Positions 23,933-33,235 of a DNA stretch of 64,000 nt are shown here, in pieces. The first letter of the stretch is position 1, and each line of letters starts with the position of its first letter. Under the pieces are notes generated by a model. It was not told the DNA's origin. It worked only from the letters and a program-made list of their open reading frames with translations, and did not search any database. Source of the stretch: Thalassobacillus devorans MSP14 (GTDB taxonomy: Bacteria; Bacillota; Bacilli; Bacillales; Halobacillaceae); contig NZ_KI543238.1 of NCBI RefSeq assembly GCF_000496835.1, positions 400,229 to 464,228 of the forward strand. Reading direction: 5' to 3'. The translations under genes were made by a program, and so were the position numbers.

Positions 23933-24617
23933 ATTTTACCTGATCGATTTCCCATTTGTAGCTATAGAAGCTTTCCTTTGTTACCCACTTCAATGCTTCT
24001 GGATCATTTACTTTCATACCTTCTTCGATCATTTCAAGAATACGTGCGGTTTGAGAAATGTGGGCGCGCATGGCGTCCAGTTTCTGTTCTTTGACCGATT
24101 CAATATTATTGATCACATCCGGTGCGCCTAATTCCTCAAAGGTATTATTGGCAAAAGCAAGACAATGGAGTTTCGGTCGTTCAGCAGGGCCGATTTCGCG
24201 GACCGCCCGGATGACCGCCCTTGCGGTAGCTTCGTGATCTGGATGAACGGCGTAGCCTGGATAAAATGTAATGATCAAAGAAGGGTGAAGTTCATCGATC
24301 AAATCCCGAACCAGCTGGGTCATTTTTTCATCATCTTCAAATTCTAAAGTTTTATCACGGAATCCCATCATTCGCAAGTCTTCAATCCCCATTGCTTTCG
24401 CGGCCAGCTTCAATTCTTCTTTCCTGATGAGCGGCAGGGTTTCCCGGTTGGCGAATTGGGGTTTCCCGAGATTCCTTCCCATTTCCCCTAATGTCAAGCA
24501 AGCATAAGTCAATGGGGTCCCCTGGTTGATATAAGAAGCGATGGTACCGGATACACCGAAAGCTTCATCATCCGGATGGGGAAATATGACAAGCACTTGC
24601 TTTTCTTTTTCTATCAT
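23931..24617 (-). CDS. bshB2: N-acetyl-alpha-D-glucosaminyl L-malate deacetylase (bacillithiol biosynthesis)
   Basis: A 228-aa LmbE/PIG-L-fold zinc deacetylase. Motif 1 FPHPDDEAFG (His14, Asp17) and motif 2 AVHPDHEA (His125/His128) hold zinc. It matches the BshB2 branch (YojG in B. subtilis), which removes the acetyl group from GlcNAc-malate before cysteine is added to give bacillithiol. The ATG at 24617 has AAAGGAG; a longer frame upstream lacks one. Other bsh genes are not in the window. It implies a bacillithiol-using Firmicute. Confidence 0.88.
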   Translation of the reverse strand: MIEKEKQVLVIFPHPDDEAFGVSGTIASYINQGTPLTYACLTLGEMGRNLGKPQFANRETLPLIRKEELKLAAKAMGIEDLRMMGFRDKTLEFEDDEKMTQLVRDLIDELHPSLIITFYPGYAVHPDHEATARAVIRAVREIGPAERPKLHCLAFANNTFEELGAPDVINNIESVKEQKLDAMRAHISQTARILEMIEEGMKVNDPEALKWVTKESFYSYKWEIDQVK

Positions 24618-24723
24618 AATCAGCACTCCTTTAAAAAACGACTGCAAATAATAAAGCATCTGTCTGCTATTATCCCGCAGGATGAAGAGTTTTTAAAGTC
24701 ATTTGTTCTATAGGAGTTGAATC

Positions 24724-25719
24724 TTACGTAATCACTTTCTCCTTGAAAGATGTTATATTATCCGAATCTCCAAATAATATGAGAATATCATCAGTTTGTA
24801 TCGAAGCATCTTTATCCGCTAATCCGATGAATTTCTGATCACGTTGAAGGCCGAGTATGGATATACCGTGTTCCTCATGCAAAGGGAGTTCGGTGATCTT
24901 TTGATTTTCAAGGGAGGAATCCTGACTTATCTTAATTTCTTCCACTTGATAATGGTCCGATTCTGCGTGAATGATAGAATCAATGTAATGCATGCTGGCA
25001 GGCTTGATCATGGAGAGCGCCATTCTTCTGCCACCTAAATCACTGGTATTTACAACGTGGTCTGCTCCTGCGCGTTTTATTTTATCTTCTGTTTCAAATA
25101 CTTCTGCTCTTACAATTGCTTCGATATCTTTGTTCAAGCCTTTGGCTGTCAACGTTATAAATACATTAGTGGCGTCATCCGATGTAGTAATGATGATCCC
25201 TTTCGCTTTATTTATCTCTGCATGCTCCAATACTTCATTCTTTTTAGCATCTGCTACGATATAGGGAATGTCTTCTGGTATTCGTTTTACAGATTCCTCG
25301 TCATAATCGACGATGACTGCCTGGTAATTGTGCTGGGAGAATTCTTTCAGCACTTGCTCCCCGACCCTTCCAAAACCACAAATGATATAGTGATCGTTCA
25401 TTCGACTGATTTGCTTATCCATCTTTTTTCTCTCCCACTTTTTCGATAGTCTGCCTTCAATCATGGATGCTGCGATAAAAGTTAATAAGTAAGTTGAAAC
25501 CCCCATTGTAACCGGGATTAGAAACATAGCAAAGATTTTTCCGGCATTACTGACTGGAACCATATCGCCATATCCGATTGCCAGCACAGATACGATTGTC
25601 ATCCAGAAACTTTCGAAAAAAGTATAATTCTCCACCTGCATGAACACAATGGTCATGATTAATATCAAAGTAGCTAATGTAATGCTGAATTGAATAGCGC
25701 GTTTATACCGATTCGGCAT
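24724..25719 (-). CDS. Two-TM potassium channel with RCK (TrkA-N) domain, YugO-like
   Basis: A 331-aa protein: TM1 (about 10-27), pore loop with selectivity filter AIGYGD (47-52), TM2 (about 61-85), then a Rossmann RCK domain with GFGRVG (115-120) and a TrkA-C domain (about 255-331). This is a ligand-gated K+ channel of the MthK/YugO type. YugO carries K+ signalling in B. subtilis biofilms and YugO-like is the best match I can name. ATG with GGGGAGAGAG. It is divergent from nadE. Confidence 0.88.
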   Translation of the reverse strand: MPNRYKRAIQFSITLATLILIMTIVFMQVENYTFFESFWMTIVSVLAIGYGDMVPVSNAGKIFAMFLIPVTMGVSTYLLTFIAASMIEGRLSKKWERKKMDKQISRMNDHYIICGFGRVGEQVLKEFSQHNYQAVIVDYDEESVKRIPEDIPYIVADAKKNEVLEHAEINKAKGIIITTSDDATNVFITLTAKGLNKDIEAIVRAEVFETEDKIKRAGADHVVNTSDLGGRRMALSMIKPASMHYIDSIIHAESDHYQVEEIKISQDSSLENQKITELPLHEEHGISILGLQRDQKFIGLADKDASIQTDDILILFGDSDNITSFKEKVIT

Positions 25720-25873
25720 ACTCTCTCCCCTAACATGACAAATCCTTTATACGATACGAATATTGCCCTTATAGCTAATAGGTAAACATAGATGTTTAAA
25801 ATACTGGCCTTTAAGGAATTTGTGGTTATAGAAATAACTGAAGCTATAAACCCGAATAAGGAGAGATTCTATT

Positions 25874-26623
25874 ATGGAAATGGAAAAACGAGTAGACCAC
25901 TTAGTGTCATGGATAAGACAACAAGTGAACGATGCCGGGTTGAATGGTGCGTTAGTAGGTGTGAGCGGGGGTATCGATTCTGCGGTTGTTGCTTACTTGA
26001 TCAAACGGGCTTTTCCAGATGATTCCATCGGAGTAATTCTTCCGATCAACCAGCGTGTGGAGGATCAAAAAGACGCAATCGCAGTAGTGGAAGGAGCGAA
26101 CCTCAAAAAGGTCGGTATCGAATTGACGGAAAGTTATCAAACAACTTACAACGAAATACAGGAGCAGCTACAAGCAAACCAGGATTGGAATGAAGAAAAT
26201 GCCCAATTGAATGGTGCTAACCTGCAAGCGAGACTGCGGATGAGTACGCTCTATTCTGTTGCAGCTAATTACGGTTATCTGGTAGTAGGTACGGATAACG
26301 CTCCTGAGCATTACACCGGATATTTCACTAAATATGGGGATGGCGGTGTCGATCTTGTGCCCCTCATTCATATGACAAAAGGGGAAGTACGTGAGATGGC
26401 ACGCTATCTGGGAGTTCCTTCTCAAGTTGTGGAGAAAAAGCCAAGTGCTGAGCTCTGGGAAGGTCAGACGGATGAGGAAGAAATGGGTGTTTCCTATGAC
26501 ACCATTGACGCTTATATGAAAGGGGAACAGGTGGCCGAAAAAGATAAGGAAATCATTGAAGCGCTCCATAAGAAATCAGCACATAAGCGGATCATGCCGG
26601 CGGAACCGCCAAAATTCGAGTAG
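25874..26623 (+). CDS. nadE: NAD+ synthase
   Basis: A 249-aa N-type ATP pyrophosphatase with P-loop GVSGGIDSAV (SGGIDS 31-36). NAD synthase signature GTDNAPEHYTGYFTKYGDGG; C-terminal KKPSAELWEGQTDEEEMGVSY. It amidates deamido-NAD to NAD. No glutaminase domain is present, so it should use ammonia, like B. subtilis NadE but slightly shorter. ATG with AAGGAGAG. It is followed 15 bases later by a hydrolase gene, forming a two-gene operon. Confidence 0.93.
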   Translation: MEMEKRVDHLVSWIRQQVNDAGLNGALVGVSGGIDSAVVAYLIKRAFPDDSIGVILPINQRVEDQKDAIAVVEGANLKKVGIELTESYQTTYNEIQEQLQANQDWNEENAQLNGANLQARLRMSTLYSVAANYGYLVVGTDNAPEHYTGYFTKYGDGGVDLVPLIHMTKGEVREMARYLGVPSQVVEKKPSAELWEGQTDEEEMGVSYDTIDAYMKGEQVAEKDKEIIEALHKKSAHKRIMPAEPPKFE

Positions 26624-26638
26624 TAGAGGGTGTAATAG

Positions 26639-27199
26639 ATGCAACAATCAAATACAGCATTACTTATTATCGATGTGATCAACAAAATGGATTTCGATGG
26701 CGGAGAAGACCTGCTTGAACATTCATTGGAAATAGCGGACAATCTGTACACTTTCAAACAGGAGGCAAAAGAAAAAGGGATACCGGTCATTTATGTTAAT
26801 GACAATTTTGGTCTTTGGCAGGACAATGCCCGCGAAATCGTGGAAGAGTGCAAAAAGGGAAGAGGGAAGCCGCTTGTAGAGAAAATGGAGCCGGATGAGG
26901 ACGACTTTTTTGTCATCAAACCGAAGCATTCGGGTTTCTATGGAACTCAGTTAGATATTCTTCTTGCGCAAATAGGAGTAGATCGTCTAATTTTAACAGG
27001 TACTACTGGAGATATGTGTGTATTGTTTACAGCAAACGGAGCATATATGCGCGAATATGACCTTTATATTCCGAAGGACCTGGTTGTATCAGAGGATAAA
27101 ACCGATAATGAAAATGCATTGAAAATTATGGAGCGATCCTTATTCGCCGATATTTCTCCCACAGTGCAGTTCGATTTTGAAAAAGTCCTTAACAATTAA
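26639..27199 (+). CDS. Isochorismatase-fold cysteine hydrolase (nicotinamidase-like)
   Basis: A 186-aa protein with the catalytic triad of the superfamily: Asp12 (LLIIDVINKMDF), Lys94 (FVIKPKHSGFYGT) and Cys127 (GTTGDMCVLFTANGAYMREY). Cotranscription with nadE suggests a role in pyridine-nucleotide salvage such as nicotinamide deamidation. The metal-binding DxHxxxH motif typical of true nicotinamidases is not evident, so the substrate stays open. Ribosome binding site GAGGGTG. Confidence 0.82.
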   Translation: MQQSNTALLIIDVINKMDFDGGEDLLEHSLEIADNLYTFKQEAKEKGIPVIYVNDNFGLWQDNAREIVEECKKGRGKPLVEKMEPDEDDFFVIKPKHSGFYGTQLDILLAQIGVDRLILTGTTGDMCVLFTANGAYMREYDLYIPKDLVVSEDKTDNENALKIMERSLFADISPTVQFDFEKVLNN

Positions 27200-27203
27200 G
27201 CAG

Positions 27204-27239
27204 AAAAAAACCGTCTGTCATTTGGGACAGACGGTTTTT
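27204..27239. terminator. Bidirectional terminator between hydrolase and 52-aa gene
   Basis: AAAAACCGTCTGTC paired with GACAGACGGTTTTT, T runs on both strands. Confidence 0.9.
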
Positions 27240-27397
27240 CACTTTAGTAGCCTACTTGATATGGTTTGGATCACTAAGTGTTCGGTACGATTATCTTCCT
27301 GTAATTTAATTTCGCCTTCTTCTCCTGTATCGGTATAACCAATGACACCGAAGCTGATCATGAAAATAATCAATAAGGCTAATAATAACGTGCGCAA
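27239..27397 (-). CDS. Small single-span membrane protein (52 aa)
   Basis: TTG start eight bases after AGGAGG. N-terminal hydrophobic span RTLLLALLIIFMISFGVIGY, then an acidic polar tail. Stop codon adjoins a bidirectional terminator. The frame extends upstream of the TTG, but the extension contains the ribosome binding site, so the short form is chosen. Family not recognised. Confidence 0.6.
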   Translation of the reverse strand: MRTLLLALLIIFMISFGVIGYTDTGEEGEIKLQEDNRTEHLVIQTISSRLLK

Positions 27398-27626
27398 CTG
27401 TTGTTCCTCCTTCATAATGTCTAAGTTCATTTTATAATAAAATAGGAAATAAGACGAGGGTTTTATTACGATTTCTTTACAAAAGAAGACACGAATATAC
27501 AAAAGTTTCGACAAATTTCCATTAAAAACCTGTTTTTAATTTTCTGACAGGGGTAGTGAGTAATAAGAGACATAATTATTCTGGCTGATATCTCCAATTA
27601 ATAGCGAAGAGAGGGAGTTCATCTTA

Positions 27627-27860
27627 ATGATTAATCAATACACCTTGGATCGTTTTGAGGGATACTACGCGGTACTAGTGGAAAAAGGAAACGAGCAAAA
27701 TGAATTGATGGTGCTGAAAGAGAGACTGATTGCTTTTGCTAAAGCAGGAGATACATTGGCCATAGACTTTGACAGCATCGGAAATTTACGCCATGTGGAA
27801 ATCATTGCAAAAGAAAAAATAAGCCCGGAAGAACCGGAAAAAGAATTAGAAGGTTTGTAA
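27627..27860 (+). CDS. DUF3006-family protein
   Basis: A 77-aa protein: YTLDRFEGYYAVLVEK, an acidic middle and EKISPEEPEKELEGL. The DRFEGxYAVL start fits DUF3006, small beta-rich proteins often beside secreted metallo-beta-lactamase-fold proteins; function unknown. GAGAGGGAG before the ATG; terminator downstream. Confidence 0.7.
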   Translation: MINQYTLDRFEGYYAVLVEKGNEQNELMVLKERLIAFAKAGDTLAIDFDSIGNLRHVEIIAKEKISPEEPEKELEGL

Positions 27861-27893
27861 AATAATACTGCCATTATATTTCATTGGATAATC

Positions 27894-27927
27894 ACAAGCA
27901 CACCGATTTAGGGGTGCTTGTTTTTTG
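27894..27927 (+). terminator. Terminator after DUF3006 gene
   Basis: ACAAGCACcCC-type stem (CAAGCAC/GTGCTTG) and six Ts. Confidence 0.88.
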
Positions 27928-28035
27928 TACGTTCACAAAAACTTGACAACAAGCCAAGTTTTTCTAATGGCAAATGTCACTAAGGATAACAAGTAAATAT
28001 TCATCAATAATAATAATGAAAGGAGTGAGGTTCAT

Positions 28036-28608
28036 TTGGAAGTTACTGTTAATAAAGTGGTTGATGCCAAAGGACTTGCATGTCCGATGCCGATTGTAAA
28101 GACAAAAAAAGAAATAGATAATCTGGAGCCAGGGATGGTTATGGAAATCCAGGCTACTGATAAAGGTTCCACTACAGATATTAAAGCATGGGCTGAAAAT
28201 ACCGGTCACCAGTATTTAGGTTCGACTGCCGAAGGCGATGTTTTTAAGCATTACCTCAGAAAAGCAAGGGATGAGGAAGAAAAGGCGGAAACGAAACATC
28301 AGGATATCACATCCTTGGATGACCTTTTGAAGAAAGTGGAAGGCGAAGAGAAGGTTACGGTCATTGATGTTCGGGAGCCCGCAGAATATGCTTTCGGGCA
28401 TATTCCTGGATCCGTCAATATTCCTCTGGATCAATTAGAGAACCGATTTGATGAACTCGATAAAAATGATGAGATCCATGTCGTTTGCCGAACAGGAAAC
28501 CGTAGTGATTTAGCGGCCCAGAAAATGGCCGGAAAGGGATTCAATAACGTGAAAAATGTGGTGCCTGGCATGAAAGAATGGTCAGGACCGACAGAACAAA
28601 CCAATTAG
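28036..28608 (+). CDS. TusA-rhodanese fusion sulfurtransferase (YrkF-like)
   Basis: A 190-aa protein. Residues 5-75 form a TusA/SirA domain with persulfide-carrying Cys16 (KGLACPMPIV). Residues 90-185 form a rhodanese domain with active-site Cys151 in VVCRTGNRS. It should shuttle sulfane sulfur between partners. TTG start with AAAGGAGTGAGG; a TTGACA at 27943-27948 may be the -35. It is the first gene of a three-gene sulfur operon equivalent to parts of the B. subtilis yrkEFH and staphylococcal cst loci. The CsoR-like sensor CstR that controls such operons is not seen here. Confidence 0.88.
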   Translation: MEVTVNKVVDAKGLACPMPIVKTKKEIDNLEPGMVMEIQATDKGSTTDIKAWAENTGHQYLGSTAEGDVFKHYLRKARDEEEKAETKHQDITSLDDLLKKVEGEEKVTVIDVREPAEYAFGHIPGSVNIPLDQLENRFDELDKNDEIHVVCRTGNRSDLAAQKMAGKGFNNVKNVVPGMKEWSGPTEQTN

Positions 28609-28621
28609 GAGGATACAATAA

Positions 28622-29011
28622 ATGAAAGTAGCTATCATAGCAGCAAATGGAGGCATGTTTGATGCTTATAAAGTATTCAACATTGCCACAGCAGCGGCAG
28701 CAACAGATGCCGAAGTAGGGATATTCTTTACATTCGAGGGTTTAAACTTAATTCATAAGGAAGGTCACAAGCAACTGCCGATGCCTGAAGGGACCGAGCA
28801 TTTCCAGGAAGGTTTCCAGCGTGCAAATGTCCCCCCGGTAGAGGATTTAGTCAGCATGGCGAGTGAAATGAATGTCAAAATGATCGCTTGTCAGATGACG
28901 ATGGATGTCATGAGTCTGGAAAAGGAACATTTTGTAGAAGGCATAGATGTTGGTGGCGCTGCCAGTTTTCTGAATTTCGCCAGTGATGCCAATATCACAC
29001 TGACTTTTTAA
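28622..29011 (+). CDS. DsrE/DsrF-like sulfur-relay protein (YrkE-like)
   Basis: A 129-aa protein: [20 protein letters not shown] at the N-terminus, [12 protein letters not shown], and Cys90 in [11 protein letters not shown], the conserved cysteine position of DsrE-like carriers. Probably accepts persulfide from TusA-type or rhodanese partners. It lies 13 bases after the TusA-rhodanese gene with AGGAGG ribosome binding site. Confidence 0.85.
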   Translation: MKVAIIAANGGMFDAYKVFNIATAAAATDAEVGIFFTFEGLNLIHKEGHKQLPMPEGTEHFQEGFQRANVPPVEDLVSMASEMNVKMIACQMTMDVMSLEKEHFVEGIDVGGAASFLNFASDANITLTF

Positions 29012-29028
29012 AAGAAAGGAGATACGTA

Positions 29029-30165
29029 ATGAGTACCGAACAACAAGTCAAGGAAGTTACCGTAAAGGAACTTACCAAAGACATCTTATCCGGAGAAGAT
29101 GTCTTCATATTAGATGTCAGAAATACAGATGAGTTTGATGATTGGAAAATTGAAGGTGAAAATGTAGAGGTTATCAATAAACCTTATTTTGAGTTATTAG
29201 AAGGTATTGACCCGATCATTGATCATTTGCCGAAGGATAAACCGATCTATACGATTTGTGCAAAAGGCGGTTCATCGCAGTTTGTAGCTGAACAAATTGC
29301 CGAAGCTGGTTACGGTAACGTATACTCGATTTCTGGAGGGATGAAAGCTTATAGCGAGCATTTGGAACCAGTGGAGGTTGGAACTGTCACCGGGGGGAGC
29401 CTGATCCAGTTTGTCCGCATCGGAAAAGGGTGTTTGTCCTATTTAGTAGTGTCGGATGGCAAGGGGGCAATGATTGATACAAATCGTATGCAGGAACCAT
29501 ATGAAGAGATGATAAAGGAAAAAGGTGTTCAACTTACTCATGTATTTGATACGCATCTGCATGCCGATCATATTTCTGGTGGAAAGAAGCTCGCCGATCA
29601 ACACCAGGCAGTTTATTATTTACCTCCGAAGGATGCGGATGAAGTTACTTATGATTACAATCCATTGCATGACGGAGATGAATTCCAGATTGGACAAACG
29701 TCCATCAAAGCCATTTATTCCCCGGGACACACCATCGGGAGCACCTCGTTCATTGTTGATGATCAGTATTTGCTGACAGGAGATATCCTGTTCATCGATT
29801 CAATCGGACGACCTGACCTTGCTGGTAAAGCAGAAGACTGGGTAGCGGATTTACGAAACACGCTGTATAAAAGGTATAAGTCGTTGCCGGAAAGTCTGAC
29901 AGTGCTGCCTGCCCATTATATGAGCATTAAAGAAATGAACGAGGATGGAAGCGTGTCGGAGAATCTTGGGAAATTATATAGTGAGAACCATGGTTTGAAC
30001 ATCCACGATGAGAATGAATTCCGAAGCGCGGTGACAGACAATTTGCCTCCGCAGCCGAACAGCTATCAGGATATCCGGGAAACGAATATGGGAAAACAAA
30101 AGCCCGAGGTAGAAGCTCAGCGGGAAATGGAAATCGGTCCGAACCGTTGTGCCATCAGGGAATAG
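29029..30165 (+). CDS. Rhodanese-metallo-beta-lactamase fusion, persulfide dioxygenase-like (CstB/YrkH type)
   Basis: A 378-aa protein. The N-terminal rhodanese domain (about 10-115) has Cys77 in [10 protein letters not shown]. The MBL domain (about 120-350) has iron ligands [11 protein letters not shown] (175-185), SPGHT (231-235) and GDILFID with Asp252. Fusions of this kind oxidise glutathione-, bacillithiol- or CoA-persulfide to sulfite plus thiol and can make thiosulfate. Domain order here is rhodanese then MBL, unlike staphylococcal CstB. With the two upstream genes it forms a sulfide/persulfide detoxification operon. AAAGAAAGGAG before the ATG. Confidence 0.87.
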   Translation: MSTEQQVKEVTVKELTKDILSGEDVFILDVRNTDEFDDWKIEGENVEVINKPYFELLEGIDPIIDHLPKDKPIYTICAKGGSSQFVAEQIAEAGYGNVYSISGGMKAYSEHLEPVEVGTVTGGSLIQFVRIGKGCLSYLVVSDGKGAMIDTNRMQEPYEEMIKEKGVQLTHVFDTHLHADHISGGKKLADQHQAVYYLPPKDADEVTYDYNPLHDGDEFQIGQTSIKAIYSPGHTIGSTSFIVDDQYLLTGDILFIDSIGRPDLAGKAEDWVADLRNTLYKRYKSLPESLTVLPAHYMSIKEMNEDGSVSENLGKLYSENHGLNIHDENEFRSAVTDNLPPQPNSYQDIRETNMGKQKPEVEAQREMEIGPNRCAIRE

Positions 30166-30170
30166 CATGG

Positions 30171-30206
30171 AAAATCAGCCTTCCTGAAAAGCAGGCTGGT
30201 TTTTCT
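30171..30206 (+). terminator. Terminator after sulfur operon
   Basis: AAATCAGCCT paired with AGGCTGGTTT (one G-T pair), followed by TTC. Confidence 0.8.
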
Positions 30207-30337
30207 ATTTAAACGGTTTTTAGGAGACAAAAGTACAGGAAGAAAGTTCTTTTTGTGATAACCAGAAGAAGAAAGAGATGTGATAATGAATAATAGAGAC
30301 ATTAGCGATCTGACAATTGTCTGTCCTGCAATTATGA

Positions 30338-30358
30338 TATAATACAAACAAACGTTCT
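30338..30358 (+). promoter_or_regulatory. Helicase promoter -10 with a LexA-box-like site
   Basis: TATAAT (30338-30343) is followed at once by CAAACAAACGTTCT (30345-30358), which matches 8 of 10 fixed positions of the Bacillus LexA box CGAACN4GTTCG. A 10-bp palindrome GACAATTGTC (30312-30321) lies upstream. SOS control is a hypothesis. Confidence 0.35.
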
Positions 30359-30374
30359 AGACAAAGGCGGGGAG

Positions 30375-32552
30375 ATGATGGAAGAATTATTGACAGGGTT
30401 GAACGAAGCGCAGCAACAGGCGGTCACTTCCACAGAAGGTTACATACGAATCATTGCTGGTGCAGGGTCAGGAAAAACAAAAGCACTGACACATCGTTAT
30501 GCATTCATCGCGAATGCATTAGGGATTGAACCTTCTAATATGTTGTGTGTCACCTTCACAAATAAAGCAGCCCATGAAATGAGAAGACGGGTTAAACAGT
30601 TGATCGGCGGGGAACAGGACACCGGCTTCATCACCACGTACCACGGTTTTTGCGTCCGTGTCCTTCGCGAAGATATCCACCGCTTATTCTATCCGAAGAA
30701 TTTCGTCATCATGGATGTCGAGGATCAAAAAGCAGTGTTAAGAGAAATTTTCGAAGACCTTGGGTTGAAGTTGAATGATAAAACGTTCAAACGACTGCTC
30801 GATAAAATTGGCATTCTGAAAGGAAACACTCATTATGTCCAGCAAATGGTCCAACGCGGAGAAATGATTACAGAAGAAGCGTTTGACGATCTCGACGGGC
30901 GCATCATTCAATTATATTTAAAAAAGCAAAAGCGGGTGTTCGGCCTGGATTTTGACGACCTTATCAATTTCACCTTTGTTTTATTCAGTCAGTATCCAGA
31001 GGTTCTGGAAAAGTGGCAGGATCGGCTGTTTTATATCCAGGTCGATGAATTCCAGGACAGCAATGCCAAGCAGTTCGAGTTGATACGTATGCTGGCGGAA
31101 AAGCACGGAAACTTGTTTGTTGTCGGCGACCCCGATCAGACGATCTATGAGTGGCGTGGCGCCGATCCCAAATATATTGTGGATTTTAAGGAATACTTCC
31201 CTTCTGCAGAAACGATCTTTTTGAATCGGAACTACCGGTCTACACCGGAAATTTTGGCTGTGGGAAATAAGCTCATCAAACACAACTATTTCCGTGTAGA
31301 TAAAGACATGGTAACTGATAATGAGACAGGCTTGAAGGTTATCCATTATCATGGAAAAGATGAGCGGGAAGAAGCTGGATGGATAGTGGAAAAAATTAAG
31401 GATCTAGTTGAAAAAAAGGGTGCCAGTTATAACGATATTGCAATTTTATATCGGGCGAATTATCTTTCACGTTTCATTGAACAAATGCTCATCAAAGAGA
31501 ATGTCGAATATACCATCTTTGGGGGCTTCAAGTTTTTCGACAGGATGGAAATAAAAGACGCTCTGGCTCATTTAAGGTTGATTGCGTTTGGAGATGATTT
31601 ATCATTTTCCAGAATTGTTAATGTGCCCAAACGGCAAATCGGTAAGAAACGGATGCAATTTATAAGAGAAAGAGCAGAAGCAGAAGGGGCGCCCCTGTAT
31701 GATACTATGAAAAAATACGCAGATCACCCACACCTGCATCGAACGGGTGCCAGGTCATTCATGGATACCATCGAGTCTTTAAAGGTTAAACGAAAAGATC
31801 TGACTATCTCTGAACTGCTCCAGGAATCTTTGCAGCAGACAGGGTATGAGGCTTATATCAGGGAAGATGGGGACCAGGACCGACTCGATAATCTTACTGA
31901 ACTACTGCATTCCATTGTCCAATATGAACAGACATTGGGGGAGGATATCGACCTGGAAGAATATCTTCAGATGCTTACCTTGTATACGGAGCATGACAGA
32001 GAAGTTCAGGCGGAAACGGTGAAAATGATGACGATTCATACTGCAAAAGGACTTGAGTTTCCTTACGTCTTTTTTGCAGGAATGACAGAAGGCATCATAC
32101 CTAACGTGCGGACACTCAGGGAAAGGAAGGAACGGGGACTTGAAGAAGAACGGCGGCTTGCTTATGTTGCAGTAACCAGGGCCGAAAAAGAGTTATACTT
32201 GACGGAATCGGAAGGGTTTCAAAGCGGGGGGCTGCAGAAATATCCTTCCCGGTTCATTTTTGAAATCGATGAAACGGATTACAATCGAATCGGACTGCTT
32301 GACGAAGAATTGATCAAGGAAGCGAAACAGTATATCCAGGCATACGCCCATCCGGAAAATGAGACTGGAAGCGGTTATAAGAAGGGCACACGTGTCAGGC
32401 ATCCCGTGTTTGGAGAAGGGAATATTAAAAGTGTGGATGAGAAGAAAAACACCTATTTGATTTATTTTGATACTTTGAAGGCTCCCCGGCCAATCAGCAG
32501 GAATTTTAAAAATCTGGAGAAGATGGATGAACCTCAAAGCAGGCAGCAGTAA
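30375..32552 (+). CDS. UvrD/PcrA-like superfamily 1 helicase (YjcD type)
   Basis: A 725-aa ATP-dependent 3'-5' DNA helicase. Walker A IIAGAGSGKT (28-35 core), motif Ia FTNKAAHEM, Walker B VDEFQDSN (223-230), QTIYEWRGAD, motif IV LNRNYRST, motif V TIHTAKGLEFPYVF, motif VI EEERRLAYVAVTRA. The C-terminal GTRVRHPVFGEGNIKSV is the PcrA-type tudor-like, RNA polymerase-binding module. Length and features fit the PcrA paralogue YjcD rather than PcrA, as no ligA or pcrB neighbour is present. Start ATG at 30375 or the next codon. Confidence 0.88.
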   Translation: MMEELLTGLNEAQQQAVTSTEGYIRIIAGAGSGKTKALTHRYAFIANALGIEPSNMLCVTFTNKAAHEMRRRVKQLIGGEQDTGFITTYHGFCVRVLREDIHRLFYPKNFVIMDVEDQKAVLREIFEDLGLKLNDKTFKRLLDKIGILKGNTHYVQQMVQRGEMITEEAFDDLDGRIIQLYLKKQKRVFGLDFDDLINFTFVLFSQYPEVLEKWQDRLFYIQVDEFQDSNAKQFELIRMLAEKHGNLFVVGDPDQTIYEWRGADPKYIVDFKEYFPSAETIFLNRNYRSTPEILAVGNKLIKHNYFRVDKDMVTDNETGLKVIHYHGKDEREEAGWIVEKIKDLVEKKGASYNDIAILYRANYLSRFIEQMLIKENVEYTIFGGFKFFDRMEIKDALAHLRLIAFGDDLSFSRIVNVPKRQIGKKRMQFIRERAEAEGAPLYDTMKKYADHPHLHRTGARSFMDTIESLKVKRKDLTISELLQESLQQTGYEAYIREDGDQDRLDNLTELLHSIVQYEQTLGEDIDLEEYLQMLTLYTEHDREVQAETVKMMTIHTAKGLEFPYVFFAGMTEGIIPNVRTLRERKERGLEEERRLAYVAVTRAEKELYLTESEGFQSGGLQKYPSRFIFEIDETDYNRIGLLDEELIKEAKQYIQAYAHPENETGSGYKKGTRVRHPVFGEGNIKSVDEKKNTYLIYFDTLKAPRPISRNFKNLEKMDEPQSRQQ

Positions 32553-32577
32553 TAAGGAAGGTTGATTCAAGGTGTGA

Positions 32578-32591
32578 CGGGTATATACCCG
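32578..32591. repeat. Perfect 14-bp palindrome
   Basis: CGGGTATATACCCG, 25 bases after the helicase stop. There is no T run. It is too short for a transcript terminator and could be a protein-binding site. Confidence 0.6.
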
Positions 32592-32836
32592 CATATGAAA
32601 AGATACTGTTACCAATGTATGTAGCAGACACCTGCCAATGAACAGATAATACTCAACAAAAGCTTGTATGGAACAGATAAGTTTTTTCATGTTTTATAAT
32701 GGGTAAGAATGTAATAAGACTCTGTAATAGCTATGTTTATCCTTTAAAAGTTTAACCTGATTAAAGGGTTAAAGTATAAAAAACACGAAGGCGACTAGCC
32801 AAATTTATTCTAATTAAAAGATGGAGGGTGTTAAAT

Positions 32837-33073
32837 ATGGCAGAATGTAATATTGATCACGGACAAGAAGATGTGAAAAAGAAATTAATCAGTCAGGAAG
32901 AGTTCCTGCCTGACGATTTGGTTGTGAAGATGCATATTTATCTGAAGGATATCCGTCCACAAGAAGAATTGAATGAAGTATTTCATCTCTTGAAAAAATA
33001 TGACTTGGCATCTGAACAAGAACAAGAAGAAAGAAATGAAAAACTTCGCAATTATGTAGCAGAAATTGAATAA
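32837..33073 (+). CDS. Small acidic protein (78 aa), function unknown
   Basis: Start ATG at 32837, nine bases after GGAGGG; an upstream in-frame GTG is less likely. The sequence is acidic, without membrane spans: KKKLISQEEFLPDDLVVKMH then HLLKKYDLASEQEQEERNEK, probably helical. Own terminator. Family not recognised, but the pattern looks like a conserved small Bacillaceae protein. Confidence 0.6.
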   Translation: MAECNIDHGQEDVKKKLISQEEFLPDDLVVKMHIYLKDIRPQEELNEVFHLLKKYDLASEQEQEERNEKLRNYVAEIE

Positions 33074-33081
33074 TAAGTATT

Positions 33082-33117
33082 AAGCAGCATTACAAATCTC
33101 CTGTAATGCTGCTTTTA
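33082..33117 (+). terminator. Terminator after 78-aa gene
   Basis: AAGCAGCATTACA paired with TGTAATGCTGCTT, followed by TT. Confidence 0.88.
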
Positions 33118-33235
33118 ATTGGCAGTATTGTTAATAAAAACGAAAACTGTTGCAAAAATGTTTCAACGTCCTTAATATTGTAATAGAATCTTTAAATACA
33201 GACATAAGTTTGAAAAAATCTTGAGGATGGTTTGA

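Noticed and set aside
21620-27967. Shared 19-mer ACAAGC(T/C)AAGTTTTTCTAA upstream of typA (21620-21638) and of the sulfur operon (27949-27967)
   Set aside because: A single A/T-rich 18 of 19 match is expected about once by chance in a window this size.
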